Positions 8,223-17,987 of a stretch of DNA of 62,370 bases are shown one piece after another. The number at the start of each line of letters is the position of its first letter. Position 1 is the stretch's first letter. The translations under genes and the position numbers were made by a program. The stretch is from NCBI RefSeq assembly GCF_001905145.1, contig NZ_LWLB01000009.1, positions 1 through 62,370 of the forward strand, given 5' to 3'. The DNA is from Nocardiopsis sp. TSRI0078 (GTDB lineage: Bacteria > Actinomycetota > Actinomycetes > Streptosporangiales > Streptosporangiaceae). Under the pieces are notes generated by a model. That model worked only from the letters and a program-made list of their open reading frames with translations. It was not told where the DNA came from and ran no database searches.

Positions 8223-11200
8223 TCAGTCGTCGTAGAAGACCCGCTCCATGACGGCGCGCGCCCGGCGGGTGGTGCGCAGGTAGAGGTCGGTCAACCGGTC
8301 CGACGGGCCCTCCCACACCTCCTCGTCCTCGTCGCCGCCACCGCATCCCATCGCGCCGGCCACCGCGGCGCGCACCCGCAGGTCCGTGGGCAGCGAGTCT
8401 CCGCCCCGGCCGCGCACCAGCATCACCATCCCGCGCACCCGCGACGCCAGTTTCCAGGCCTGTCCCAGGACCTCGCCGTCCTCCTCGTCCAGGAGCCCGT
8501 GCGCCACGGCCGCCCCCAGCGCCTCCAGCGTGCCCGTGGTCCGCAGGTCCGGGTACTCGTGGGCGTGGCGCAGCTGCGTCAGCTGGACCACCCACTCCAC
8601 GTCCGACAGCCCGCCCCGGCCCAGCTTGGTGTGCAGGGTCGGATCGGCCCCGCGCGGCAGCCGCTCGGCCTCCATACGCGCCTTGAGCTTGCGGATCTCC
8701 AGCACCGCGGAGGAGCCGATCCCGCCCTGCGGGTACCGGAGGGGGTCGATCAGCTCCGTGAACGCCTTCCGCAGCCCCGGATCGCCCGCGACCGGTGCGG
8801 CCCGCAGCAGCGCCTGGCTCTCCCACACCTGCGACCAGCGCTTGTAGTACGCGGCGTAGGAATCCAGCGTGCGCACCACCGGGCCGCTGCGCCCCTCCGG
8901 GCGCAGGTCGGTGTCCACCTTCAGCGGCGGCTCCGCCGCGGGCATCTCCAGCAGCCGCGCCAGCTCCCGCACGATCGCCATCGCCTGCTTGGTGGCCGCG
9001 CCCGTGTCCACCCCCGGCAGGGGATCGTGCACGTACATCACGTCCGCGTCGCTGGCGTAGGTCAGCTCACCGCCGCCGAACCGTCCCATCGCCACCACGC
9101 ACACCCGCGTGAGCGGCTCGTCCTGCGACGCGGCCACCACCCGCTTCTGCGCCAGGCGCAGCGCGGCCTCGATGGTCACCGCCGCGATGTCGGTCAGCGC
9201 CGAGCCCACCTCCTGGACAGAGGAGACCTCCAGCAGGTCGGCGGCGGCCGTGCGCAGCAGCTCGCGGCGGCGCAGCGCGCGCACCGCCGCCACCGACTCC
9301 TCGGCCGTGTCGTAACGGCGTTGGGCCGCCTCGGCCTCGGCCGCCAGCACCTTCGGGCTGCGGCGCGCCAGGTTGGCGTCGTCGGACAGCATGGCCACCG
9401 CCTCCGGGGCGCGCAGCAGCAGCTCCGTCACGTAGCGGCTCGTGCCCAGCAGCCACGCCATGCGCTCGGCCACCCGCACGTCGTCGCGCAGCAGCCGCAG
9501 GTACCACGGGGTGGTGCCCAGGGCCTCGCTCACCTGCCGGAACCCCAGCAGGCCCGCGTCGGGGTCGGGGGCGTCGGAGAACCAGCCCAGCATCACCGGC
9601 AGCAGCGTCCGCTGGATCGACGCCCGCCGCGAGACCCCCGACGTCAGCGACTCCAGGTGGCGCAGGGCACCGCCCGGATCGGCGAACCCCAGCGCCTCCA
9701 GGCGGTCCCTGGCCTGTTCCGGCGACAGCCGGGCCTCCTCGTCGGGCAGCCTGGCCACCGCGTTGAGCAGCGGCCGGTAGAACAGCTTCTCGTGCAGGCG
9801 CCGCACCTCCGAGGACACCCGGCGGCGCGCGGCGGTCAGCTCCTTGACCGGGTCCGCGGTGAACCCGAGCGCCCGCCCCAGGCGGCGCAGGTGCTCGGAG
9901 CCCTCCGGGACGGCGGAGTCGGGCATCATGTGCGTGCGCCGCAGCCGCTCCAGCTGCAGCAGGTGCTCCAGCCGCCGCAGGAACCGGTAGGAGTCCGCCA
10001 GTCCGGACGCGTCCCTGCGCCCCACGTACCCGTGCCCGGACAGTGCCGCCAGGGCCTCCAGGGTGTTGCCCGACCTCAGCCGCTCGTCGGTGCGCCCGTG
10101 CACCAGTTGGAGCAGCTGCACGGAGAACTCGATGTCGCGCAGCCCGCCCGGCCCCAGCTTGAGCTCCCGCTCGGCCTCCCCGGCCGGGATGTGGGCCACC
10201 ACCCGGCGGCGCATCGCCTGCACGTCCTCCACGAAGTCCGTGCGGCTCGCGGCCCCCCACACCATCGGGGAGATCACGTCCATGTAGGCCCGGCCCAGCT
10301 CCGCGTCACCGGCGATCGGGCGGGCCTTGAGCAGCGCCTGGAACTCCCAGGTCTTGGCCCAGCGCTCGTAGTAGGCGCGGTGTCCCGACAACGGGCGCAC
10401 CAGCGGCCCGTTGCGCCCCTCCGGCCGCAGCGCCGGGTCCACCTCCCACAGGGTGCCCTCGGCGTCGGTCTCCGTCGGGACGCGCATCATCGCGGTGGCC
10501 AGCCGGGTCGCCGCACGCATCGCGGCCTGGTCGTCCACCGGCTCCTCGGAGCCGGCCTCCCCGACCGGCTCGGCCACGAACACCACGTCCACGTCGCTGA
10601 CGTAGTTCAGCTCCCGGCCGCCGCACTTGCCCATGCCGATGACCGCTAGGCGGCACAGCGCCGCGTCCTCGGGGTGTTCGGCGCGGACCACCGCCAGGGA
10701 CGCGTCCAGCAGGGAGGCGGCCAGGTCGGCCAGCTCCGCGGCGACCTCGTCCACCGTGCACATGCCGGTCAGGTCCCGCCCCGCCAGGCGCAGCACCCGC
10801 CTGCGGTAGGCCACGCGCAGGAGGTGCCGGAGGGCGGCGGCGGACCCGTCCTCGGACACGGCGGGGTCGGCCACCGGCGCGGGGCTGTGGGGGTCGGCGC
10901 CCACGGTGTGCATCAGCCCCCGGCGCACCTCCTCCGGCTCGGGGGAGCGGGCGGCGTCGGCGCCCCGCAGTTCCCGCCAGTCACCCGGGTGGCGCACCAG
11001 GTGGTCGGCCAGGGCGGTACTGGTGCCCAGCACCCGGCACAGCCGGGCACGCAGCTCGCGGTCCTCGCGCAACGCGTCCAGGACCTCGTCCGGGTCGGGA
11101 TCGGACTCCAGGACCCGGATCAGCCCGAGCAGGGCCTGGTCGGGGTCGGGAGCCGCCGCGAGGGCGTCGATGACGTCGGTGTCGGCCTGGGCGTCCAGGC

Positions 11201-11273
11201 CGGCCTCCGCCACCAGCCGCAGGGCCCGGATGCTGTCGCTGAAACCGCGCCTGGCGAGTGCGCCTGCCGTCAT
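8223..11273 (-). CDS. glnE: Bifunctional glutamine synthetase adenylyltransferase/deadenylase
   Basis: A 1016-residue protein that adds AMP to, and phosphorolytically removes it from, a tyrosine of glutamine synthetase, tuning nitrogen assimilation in the cytoplasm. It shows the typical internal duplication. Each half has a nucleotidyltransferase core: GMGKCGGRELNYVSDVDVVF near residue 211 (deadenylase half) and AMGRFGGGELTYASDADVMY near residue 724 (adenylylating half), each with the DxD metal ligands. Helical linkers carry HGRTDERLRSG and similar blocks. The ATG at 11273 has GGAAG 9 nt upstream. The gene lies 196 nt downstream of glnA, its substrate, on the same strand, but three strong hairpins intervene. 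Confidence 0.95.
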   Translation of the reverse strand: MTAGALARRGFSDSIRALRLVAEAGLDAQADTDVIDALAAAPDPDQALLGLIRVLESDPDPDEVLDALREDRELRARLCRVLGTSTALADHLVRHPGDWRELRGADAARSPEPEEVRRGLMHTVGADPHSPAPVADPAVSEDGSAAALRHLLRVAYRRRVLRLAGRDLTGMCTVDEVAAELADLAASLLDASLAVVRAEHPEDAALCRLAVIGMGKCGGRELNYVSDVDVVFVAEPVGEAGSEEPVDDQAAMRAATRLATAMMRVPTETDAEGTLWEVDPALRPEGRNGPLVRPLSGHRAYYERWAKTWEFQALLKARPIAGDAELGRAYMDVISPMVWGAASRTDFVEDVQAMRRRVVAHIPAGEAERELKLGPGGLRDIEFSVQLLQLVHGRTDERLRSGNTLEALAALSGHGYVGRRDASGLADSYRFLRRLEHLLQLERLRRTHMMPDSAVPEGSEHLRRLGRALGFTADPVKELTAARRRVSSEVRRLHEKLFYRPLLNAVARLPDEEARLSPEQARDRLEALGFADPGGALRHLESLTSGVSRRASIQRTLLPVMLGWFSDAPDPDAGLLGFRQVSEALGTTPWYLRLLRDDVRVAERMAWLLGTSRYVTELLLRAPEAVAMLSDDANLARRSPKVLAAEAEAAQRRYDTAEESVAAVRALRRRELLRTAAADLLEVSSVQEVGSALTDIAAVTIEAALRLAQKRVVAASQDEPLTRVCVVAMGRFGGGELTYASDADVMYVHDPLPGVDTGAATKQAMAIVRELARLLEMPAAEPPLKVDTDLRPEGRSGPVVRTLDSYAAYYKRWSQVWESQALLRAAPVAGDPGLRKAFTELIDPLRYPQGGIGSSAVLEIRKLKARMEAERLPRGADPTLHTKLGRGGLSDVEWVVQLTQLRHAHEYPDLRTTGTLEALGAAVAHGLLDEEDGEVLGQAWKLASRVRGMVMLVRGRGGDSLPTDLRVRAAVAGAMGCGGGDEDEEVWEGPSDRLTDLYLRTTRRARAVMERVFYDD

Positions 11274-11357
11274 GTTGGTTCTTCCGTCCCTTGCCACGCG
11301 TCCACGGTAACCGTGCGGTCGGCGGGCGGGCGTTCGCGGCCGCACCCGCCGCTTTCT

Positions 11358-11383
11358 GTTCCCGGCGGCCGGCCGCCGGGAAC
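11358..11383 (-). terminator. Perfect 26-bp palindrome, first of three hairpins after glnA
   Basis: Arms GTTCCCGGCGGCC and GGCCGCCGGGAAC are contiguous and exact. It is farthest from glnA of the three and closest to glnE. A stem this long without a loop could also act as a DNA cruciform or dimer-protein site. Confidence 0.55.
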
Positions 11384-11393
11384 CCGGAACCGG

Positions 11394-11433
11394 CTCGGGG
11401 CCGGTATCCGCACGAACGGATACCGGCCCCGAG
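11394..11433 (-). terminator. 17-bp perfect stem-loop between glnA and glnE
   Basis: CTCGGGGCCGGTATCCG (11394-11410) pairs exactly with 11417-11433 around a 6-nt loop, CACGAA. This is the best terminator candidate for glnA. It has no U tract. Confidence 0.65.
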
Positions 11434-11437
11434 GGGA

Positions 11438-11459
11438 GCTGCCGGGTATACCCGGCAGC
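11438..11459 (-). terminator. Perfect 22-bp palindrome just after glnA
   Basis: GCTGCCGGGTA and TACCCGGCAGC abut exactly. It lies 11 nt after the glnA stop codon on the minus strand and is the first of the three structures transcribed. Confidence 0.55.
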
Positions 11460-11469
11460 CGGGTGCTGC

Positions 11470-12894
<1,425 letters not shown>

Positions 12895-13221
12895 AACGAA
12901 CCTCCGTGCAGGTGGCTGAGACGGTGGACCGGGGTCCGCCCCATCGCGGACACGTCGGATCGCGCGCCGTCTCCCGGCTTCGTCATCGAAGCTAGGAGGG
13001 GGTGGTTTCCGTGCCATGTCTCTATTGTTTCCTGCATGTTACGGAGCCGTCCGTTTCCGCAGTCCACCGCATCCGACCCGGTGATTCCACCACGTACGGA
13101 GTCAGAACGGTACGCTCCGCGACGCCGGCTGTGGGCCCCGCCACCCGTCCGCGGAGCCCACGTCACACCGTCGCGACCGGCCCGGACACGGGTGCGCCGG
13201 GAACGCGGATACCGTGGGGGC
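12895..13221. other. Divergent intergenic region between glnA and the RDD gene
   Basis: No gene. It holds the glnA leader (SD GGAGG near 12902-12906) and two GlnR-type boxes at 13005-13042. It also holds the RDD gene start region with a TACCGT box at 13211-13216, six nt before the ATG at 13222. Confidence 0.6.
13005..13042 (-). promoter_or_regulatory. Tandem GlnR boxes before glnA
   Basis: Read on the minus strand: GTAAC-n6-GAAAC, six bases, then GACAT-n6-GAAAC. The first box is a perfect match to the actinobacterial GlnR consensus gTnAC-n6-GaAAC. The second is weaker in its first half. Two boxes in register (11-bp steps) place GlnR dimers on one face, as at known glnA promoters. They predict induction on nitrogen limitation. 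Confidence 0.8.
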
Positions 13222-13698
13222 ATGAGTGACGAGAGCCGGGGCGCCACCACCGCCCCCGGGGACGACTTCCGGTACCGGGGCAACCGGCTCGGCCTGCCCG
13301 AGAGCGGCACGGGCTCGGTGCCCGGGGTCCCCCGCCGCCTGGTCGGCCTCGCCCTGGACTGGGCGCTGGCCCTCATGCTGGCCTGGGCGGCCTACGGCCT
13401 GGGCCTGGTCGGCTCGGGCGCGACCTCCGCTGAGGAGGTCGCCCCGATGGTCAACAACACCGCCCTCGTCGTCTTCGCGGCCATGAACATCCTCCTGCTC
13501 ACCCTCTTCGGCACCACCGTCGGCCGCCGCGTCGCCGGTGTGGGCATCCGCGCCACCGGCGAGCGCTCCTGGCCCTGGTTCGTCTCCATGACGGTGCGCA
13601 CCCTGCTGTTGTGCCTGGTCGTCCCCGCCGTGGTCTACGACCGCGACACCCGCGGGCTGCACGACAGGGCCGCTGGAACGGTCGCCACCCGCTACTGA
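13222..13698 (+). CDS. RDD-family membrane protein
   Basis: A 158-residue protein with the RDD layout. A hydrophilic N-terminus is followed by PRRLVGLALDWALALMLAWAAYG, where the R and D of the motif sit in the first membrane helix. A second helix covers VVFAAMNILLLTLFGTTVGRRVAGVGI and a third MTVRTLLLCLVVPAVVYDRDTRGLHDRAAGT. The family is of unknown function, possibly transport. The gene is divergent from glnA, an arrangement I recall from other actinomycetes. A TACCGT box lies 6 nt before the ATG, so translation may be leaderless, although GGGGG also precedes it. Confidence 0.8.
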   Translation: MSDESRGATTAPGDDFRYRGNRLGLPESGTGSVPGVPRRLVGLALDWALALMLAWAAYGLGLVGSGATSAEEVAPMVNNTALVVFAAMNILLLTLFGTTVGRRVAGVGIRATGERSWPWFVSMTVRTLLLCLVVPAVVYDRDTRGLHDRAAGTVATRY

Positions 13699-13864
13699 GC
13701 CCTCACGCCGTGTCCCCGGCGCGTTCGGCGCGGCCCGCACGCGTGTGCGCACCCGCTCCGAGCTGCTGTTAGCATCCGTTCATCACAAGGCCCGGGGACG
13801 GACCGAAACCCGCACGGTGTCCGCCCCGCCTTCCCACGCACCTCGCCTCCGTCCGAAGGTTCGC

Positions 13865-15292
13865 ATGGCTGGAAAACGCTCCGCCCCCCGCCCCCCCGGC
13901 GCACTCAACGCCATGCGGATGTCCGCAGGGCAGTGGGTCGCCTGTGCCGCCACCGCTCTGGCCATCATCGCCAGCCTCGGCGGTTACGGCTGGTACCAGG
14001 GCATCGTCGGCAACATCACCACCACACAGGTGGACACCGACGCCTGGGACCGGCCCACCAGCGTCGAGGGCGTGATGAACCTGCTCATCATGGGCTCCGA
14101 CATCCGGTCGGGGGAGAACGCCGAGTACGGCGAGGCCGAGGGCGAGCGCCCCGACACCATGCTCATCGCCAGCATCAACGTCGACAACGGCGCGGCCACC
14201 CTGGTCAACCTGCCCCGCGACCTCCTGGTGGACCTGCCCGCCTGCGAGGCCGTGGAGGGCTACCCGGGGATGAGCGCGCACAGCGGCATGATCAACTCGG
14301 CGATGACCTTCGGCGGCGTGGGCTGCCAGTGGCAGACCATCGAGCAGATCACCGGCGTGCACCTGGACCACTTCGTCATGATGGACTTCGCCGGGTTCAA
14401 GGACATGGTGGACGCCATCGGCGGCGTGGAGATGTGCATCCCCCAGCCGGTCGACGACCCCAAGGCCCACCTGACGCTGGACGCGGGGAGGCAGACGCTC
14501 AACGGTGAGGAGTCGCTGGGCTACGTGCGCTCCCGCTACGGCCAGGGCGACGGCAGCGACCTGTCCCGGATCGACCGCCAGCAGGAGTTCATGGGCGCGA
14601 TGCTGCGCCAGGTGCTCAGCAGCGAGGTCATGACCAGCCCGATGACCATCACCAACTTCCTCGGCGCCGTCACCGACTCGGTGACCACCGACGAGGAGCT
14701 GACCGTCGACATCATGACCGACATCGCCATCTCCATGCGCGAGGTCGACCTCGAACGCGTCCAGTTCGTCACCGTGCCCAACGGCCAGCACCCCGCCGAC
14801 CCGAACCGGCTGGCCATGAGGCAGCCCGACGCCTCCGAGCTGTTCGAGGCGATCAACTCCGGCGCCGACCTCGCGGGCGGCGACGAGGAGGAGAAGCCCG
14901 AGGAGTCCGGCGAGGCCGAGGCCGGTCCCGAGCCCTCCGAGATCTCCGTGCAGATCATCAACAACGCGGGCATCAACGGCCTGGCGGGAGAGGTCGAGGG
15001 CGTCCTGCTCGACCAGGGGTACAACGTCACCGGCGCGGGCAACCCCGTGGACCGGGTTCCGAGCAGCACCACGGTCTACTACGCGCCCGGCCAGGAGACG
15101 GCGGCCGACCTGCTGGCCGGCTCGCTGGAGAACGCGGTCACCGAGGAGGTCGCCGGCCTCCCCCAGACCCTGGAGCTGGTCATCGGACAGGACTGGGGCG
15201 GCTTCACCGGTGACGACTCCGAACCGGACATCTCCGTCACCGAGGACCTGGGCGGCACCACCGCCGAGAAGAAGGAGGAGAGCGCCTGCTGA
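13865..15292 (+). CDS. LytR-CpsA-Psr family protein with LytR_C domain (copy 1)
   Basis: A 475-residue membrane-anchored protein of the LCP family. These proteins transfer lipid-linked glycopolymers (teichoic acid, arabinogalactan and similar) to peptidoglycan outside the membrane. A short basic cytoplasmic tail precedes one membrane helix (VACAATALAIIASLGGYGW, about residues 26-44). The LCP domain follows: NLLIMGSDIRSGE, PDTMLIASIN, LVNLPRDLLVDLP, the DFAGFKDMVDAIGGVEMCI block, and GEESLGYVRSRYGQGDGSDLSRIDRQQEF with the pyrophosphate-binding arginines. An acidic linker leads to a LytR_C domain (SVQIINNAGINGLAGEV). ATG 13865 is supported by alignment with the tandem copy. Confidence 0.9.
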   Translation: MAGKRSAPRPPGALNAMRMSAGQWVACAATALAIIASLGGYGWYQGIVGNITTTQVDTDAWDRPTSVEGVMNLLIMGSDIRSGENAEYGEAEGERPDTMLIASINVDNGAATLVNLPRDLLVDLPACEAVEGYPGMSAHSGMINSAMTFGGVGCQWQTIEQITGVHLDHFVMMDFAGFKDMVDAIGGVEMCIPQPVDDPKAHLTLDAGRQTLNGEESLGYVRSRYGQGDGSDLSRIDRQQEFMGAMLRQVLSSEVMTSPMTITNFLGAVTDSVTTDEELTVDIMTDIAISMREVDLERVQFVTVPNGQHPADPNRLAMRQPDASELFEAINSGADLAGGDEEEKPEESGEAEAGPEPSEISVQIINNAGINGLAGEVEGVLLDQGYNVTGAGNPVDRVPSSTTVYYAPGQETAADLLAGSLENAVTEEVAGLPQTLELVIGQDWGGFTGDDSEPDISVTEDLGGTTAEKKEESAC

Positions 15293-15440
15293 CCGGATCC
15301 GGGCAGCAGGCGCGATCTGACACGGTTCGTACCTTCCGGTAGCATCCGGCCGTTACGTCCGTGTCGCCGCGCGCACAGCGCGCCCTGACCCCACCGCGAC
15401 CGGACCAGACCTTGTCCCACGACGGATCGCAGGTGCCCCC

Positions 15441-16835
15441 TTGGCTCCCAGAAACGTGTCCCCGGCCCTGGCCGGGAAGATGAGTCCCGGCCAGTGGGTG
15501 GCGTGCGGGGTGACCGGTCTGCTCATCGCGGCGAGCCTGACCGTCTACGGGGGGTACCGCGACACCCTCAGCATCGAGACCGAGGAGATCAACACCGACG
15601 CCTGGGGTGAGCGCCCCGAACAGGTCGCGGGCATCCACAACATCCTGCTGCTGGGCGGGGACAACGAGTCGGGCGGCAAGCGCCCCGACGTTCTGGTCAT
15701 CGTCAACATCAACGTGGACAACGGCACCGTGACCATGGTCAACCTGCCGCGCGACCTGATCGTGGACATCCCCCCGTGCGATCCGGTCGACGACTCCCCC
15801 GGATGGCCCGGCGGGCTGCAGCAGATCAACCACGCCGCGACCTACGGCGGTCTGGACTGCCTGGGCAACACCGTGGAGGAGACCACCGACATCCATCTGG
15901 ACCACATGGTGATGGTGGACTTCGCCGGGTTCGAGAGCATCGTGAACACCGTCGGCGGCGTCGAACTGTGCATCCCCGAGGAGCTGGACGACCCCAAGGC
16001 CCACCTGTCGCTGGACCCGGGGACGCAGACCCTCAGCGGTGAGGAGGCGCTCGCGCTGGCCCGCTCCCGCCAGAGCACGGAGAACCAGGACGACATGGGG
16101 CGGATCAAGAGCCAGCAGCGGCTGATCGGCGCCATCCTGCGCAAGGTCACCAGCGGCGAGACCCTGTCCAGTCCCACCACGCTCTACGACTTCCTCGGCT
16201 CGGTCACCGACAGCATGGTGACCGACGACGGGCTCACCGTGGACAAGATGGCGGAGCTGGCCATCGCCATGCGCGAGGTCGACCTGAGCCGGATCAACAT
16301 GGTGATGGTGCCGGTCGTCAACTCGCGGACCCACCAGTACAAGGTGGACCCCAAGCGGCCCGCCGCCGACGAGCTGTTCGCCGCCGTCGCCTCCGGTGGC
16401 GTGCTGCCCGAAGAGGAGGGCGAGGACGGGGGCGGGGAGTCCGAGGAGCCGGCCGTCGAACCCGGCGACGTGTCCGTGCGGGTGCTCAACGGCACCGCGC
16501 GGAACGGTCTGGCCGACGCCGTCCAGGGGCTCCTGGAGGAGAAGGGCTTCACGGTCACCGGGGTGGGCAACCCAGGACCGCGCAACCCGCGGCAGAGCAC
16601 CATCTACCACGGCCCCGGCCAGGAGGCCGAGGCACAGACCCTCGCCGCCGCGCTCGACACCGTCCGGCTTGAGGAGGTCCCCGAGTTCGGCGGGGAGCTG
16701 GAGTTGGTGATGGCGGAGAGCGACTGGTACGGCCTGGCCGGTGACGGCTCCGCCCCGGCCGAGGACGGGGGCGAGGGTGCGCTGGCCGGGCTGGACACCG
16801 CGTCCGCCGCCGAGGACACGGTCTCCTGCGAGTAG
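15441..16835 (+). CDS. LytR-CpsA-Psr family protein with LytR_C domain (copy 2)
   Basis: A 464-residue paralogue of the preceding gene, with the same order: basic tail, membrane helix (VACGVTGLLIAASLTVYGGY), LCP domain and acidic linker, then a LytR_C domain (SVRVLNGTARNGLADAV). LCP landmarks include NILLLGGDNE, LVNLPRDL-type MVNLPRDLIVDIP, DFAGFESIVNTVGGVELCI and ALARSRQSTENQDDMGRIKSQQRL. TTG at 15441 gives an N-terminus (MAPRNVSPALAGKMSPGQWVAC) that aligns with copy 1. ATG 15480 is the alternative and would shorten the tail. The function should be the same class of cell-wall glycopolymer transfer. The two copies probably arose by tandem duplication and have since diverged, mainly in the linker. 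Confidence 0.88.
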   Translation: MAPRNVSPALAGKMSPGQWVACGVTGLLIAASLTVYGGYRDTLSIETEEINTDAWGERPEQVAGIHNILLLGGDNESGGKRPDVLVIVNINVDNGTVTMVNLPRDLIVDIPPCDPVDDSPGWPGGLQQINHAATYGGLDCLGNTVEETTDIHLDHMVMVDFAGFESIVNTVGGVELCIPEELDDPKAHLSLDPGTQTLSGEEALALARSRQSTENQDDMGRIKSQQRLIGAILRKVTSGETLSSPTTLYDFLGSVTDSMVTDDGLTVDKMAELAIAMREVDLSRINMVMVPVVNSRTHQYKVDPKRPAADELFAAVASGGVLPEEEGEDGGGESEEPAVEPGDVSVRVLNGTARNGLADAVQGLLEEKGFTVTGVGNPGPRNPRQSTIYHGPGQEAEAQTLAAALDTVRLEEVPEFGGELELVMAESDWYGLAGDGSAPAEDGGEGALAGLDTASAAEDTVSCE

Positions 16836-16850
16836 GCCCGACGACCGCGA

Positions 16851-16894
16851 GGAAGGGCCCGTGAGCACCCCGGAAGGTGCTCACGGGCCCTTCC
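16851..16894 (+). terminator. Strong terminator after the LCP genes
   Basis: A 19-bp perfect stem (arms 16851-16869 and 16876-16894) closes a 6-nt loop, CCGGAA, starting 15 nt after the stop codon. There is no long U tract. Confidence 0.8.
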
Positions 16895-16964
16895 CGTGTC
16901 CGGGGGGGAGGTGTGCGGGCGGGCTCGGGGCCACGGCCCGGCACGGACATGACAGACTGTGGCA

Positions 16965-16996
16965 TATCGATTATCGTTATTATCGAAAAACGATAA
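16965..16996. promoter_or_regulatory. Palindromic operator before DUF2975-HTH cassette 2
   Basis: TTATCGTT (16971-16978) and AACGATAA (16989-16996) are perfect inverted arms 10 nt apart. TATCGA half-sites at 16965-16970 and within the spacer match the operator of cassette 1. The AT-rich stretch ends 12 nt before the ATG and overlaps the AAGGAAGG SD region, a good repressor position. Confidence 0.6.
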
Positions 16997-17008
16997 GGAA
17001 GGTGTGTC

Positions 17009-17662
17009 ATGTCCAGGTGGTACCACGTCCGCTGGAGCCGGGCCGACAGCGTCATCGTCCAGGTCGTCCTCATCCTCGGTATCGGGCTCACCGGCCTCGG
17101 TATGCTCCTCGCCCTCGCGTGGACCGCTTCGCTCCTTCCCCCGGGCGGGGGAGCGGTGCCCGACACCATCACCGTCCGGATCCCGGATGAGGCCTCCGAG
17201 CCCCGGGTCGGCGTGGCGACCACCGGCGCCGTCTACGAGACCGGGCCGACCGGGGCCATACGGCTCACGTTCCACGACCCCACCATCGCGGAGCGGCTCC
17301 TGCTGGTCGCCCCCGGCATGCTGGGCGCCACCGCGGCCCTCGTGGTGATGGCCATGGTGCTGCGCCTCATCCAGAGCCTGGACAAGGGCGACCCCTTCGT
17401 CCCCGCCAACGTGCGCCGCGTCTACACCATCGCGTTCACGGTCCTGGCGGCCTCCGTGCTCGTCCCCCTGACCGGGATGGTCTGCGAGGGGATCCTGCGG
17501 TCCCGGGCCCTTGGCACGGACGGGTTCTTCCTCGCGGTGGGCGCCTCCGAGGGAAACGGCATCTCCCTCACCCACGTCTTCGTCGGGCTCGTCCTGGCCG
17601 CGCTCGCCGAGGTCTTCCGCCGCGGCACGCGGCTGCGCGAGGACGTCAGGGGGCTCGTCTGA
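17009..17662 (+). CDS. DUF2975 membrane protein, cassette 2
   Basis: A 217-residue membrane protein. The first helix is VIVQVVLILGIGLTGLGMLLALAW, followed by an extracytoplasmic loop of about 65 residues (VPDTITVRIPDEA...). The remaining helices come at LLVAPGMLGATAALVVMAMVL, IAFTVLAASVLVPLTGMV and THVFVGLVLAALAEVF. Between the middle helices it has SLDKGDPFVPANVRRVY, the most recognisable DUF2975 segment. It is longer than cassette 1 because of the outer loop. ATG 17009 has AAGGAAGG upstream. The stop overlaps the next ATG by ATGA, as in cassette 1. Function unknown; probably works with the adjacent HTH protein. Confidence 0.8.
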   Translation: MSRWYHVRWSRADSVIVQVVLILGIGLTGLGMLLALAWTASLLPPGGGAVPDTITVRIPDEASEPRVGVATTGAVYETGPTGAIRLTFHDPTIAERLLLVAPGMLGATAALVVMAMVLRLIQSLDKGDPFVPANVRRVYTIAFTVLAASVLVPLTGMVCEGILRSRALGTDGFFLAVGASEGNGISLTHVFVGLVLAALAEVFRRGTRLREDVRGLV

Positions 17663-17907
17663 TGCCGCCCGAGGACGCCGACGGTATCCGCGTCCACCTG
17701 GACAAGCTCCTGGCCGAACGCGGTATGACCCTGACCCAGCTCGCCGAGCGGGTCGGCGTCACCGTCGTCAACCTGTCGGTGCTCAAGAACGACCGGGCCA
17801 GGGCGATCCGCTTCTCCACCCTGGCCGCGCTGTGCCGTGAGCTCCGCTGCCAGCCAGGCGACCTGATCGGCTACGAACCCGAGGCGGGGCCCGAGGGCTC
17901 CGACTGA
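17662..17907 (+). CDS. Cro/C1-type HTH regulator (YozG-like), cassette 2
   Basis: An 81-residue regulator that closely resembles the one at 3201-3437. Compare ELAERVGVTVVNLSVLKNDRARAIRFSTLAALCRELRCQPGDL with the first copy's ELADRVGI...NLAVLKNGRAKAVRF...ALCEVLECQPGDL. The recognition helix region (VNLSVLKNDRA versus ANLAVLKNGRA) is conserved, consistent with related operators. It is translationally coupled to the DUF2975 gene through an ATGA overlap and is followed by a terminator. Cross-talk between the two cassettes is possible and is an inference. Confidence 0.85.
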   Translation: MPPEDADGIRVHLDKLLAERGMTLTQLAERVGVTVVNLSVLKNDRARAIRFSTLAALCRELRCQPGDLIGYEPEAGPEGSD

Positions 17908-17925
17908 GCCCGGCCGGACACGCGA

Positions 17926-17958
17926 AGGGGGCCGTCGCACCCGTTGGTGCGACGACCC
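17926..17958. terminator. Terminator between convergent HTH and DUF4191 genes
   Basis: GTCGCAC (17934-17940) pairs with GTGCGAC (17947-17953). Flanking GGGG and CCCC extend the stem past a small mismatch. It could serve both converging genes. Confidence 0.65.
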
Positions 17959-17987
17959 CTCCACGCCTGCCTTGCGGCCCGGGGCGT

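Noticed and set aside
12895..13017. N-terminal extension of glnA to an upstream ATG
   Set aside because: It lies over the GlnR boxes and promoter, is not in the GlnA family, and the TTG at 12894 has an ideal SD.
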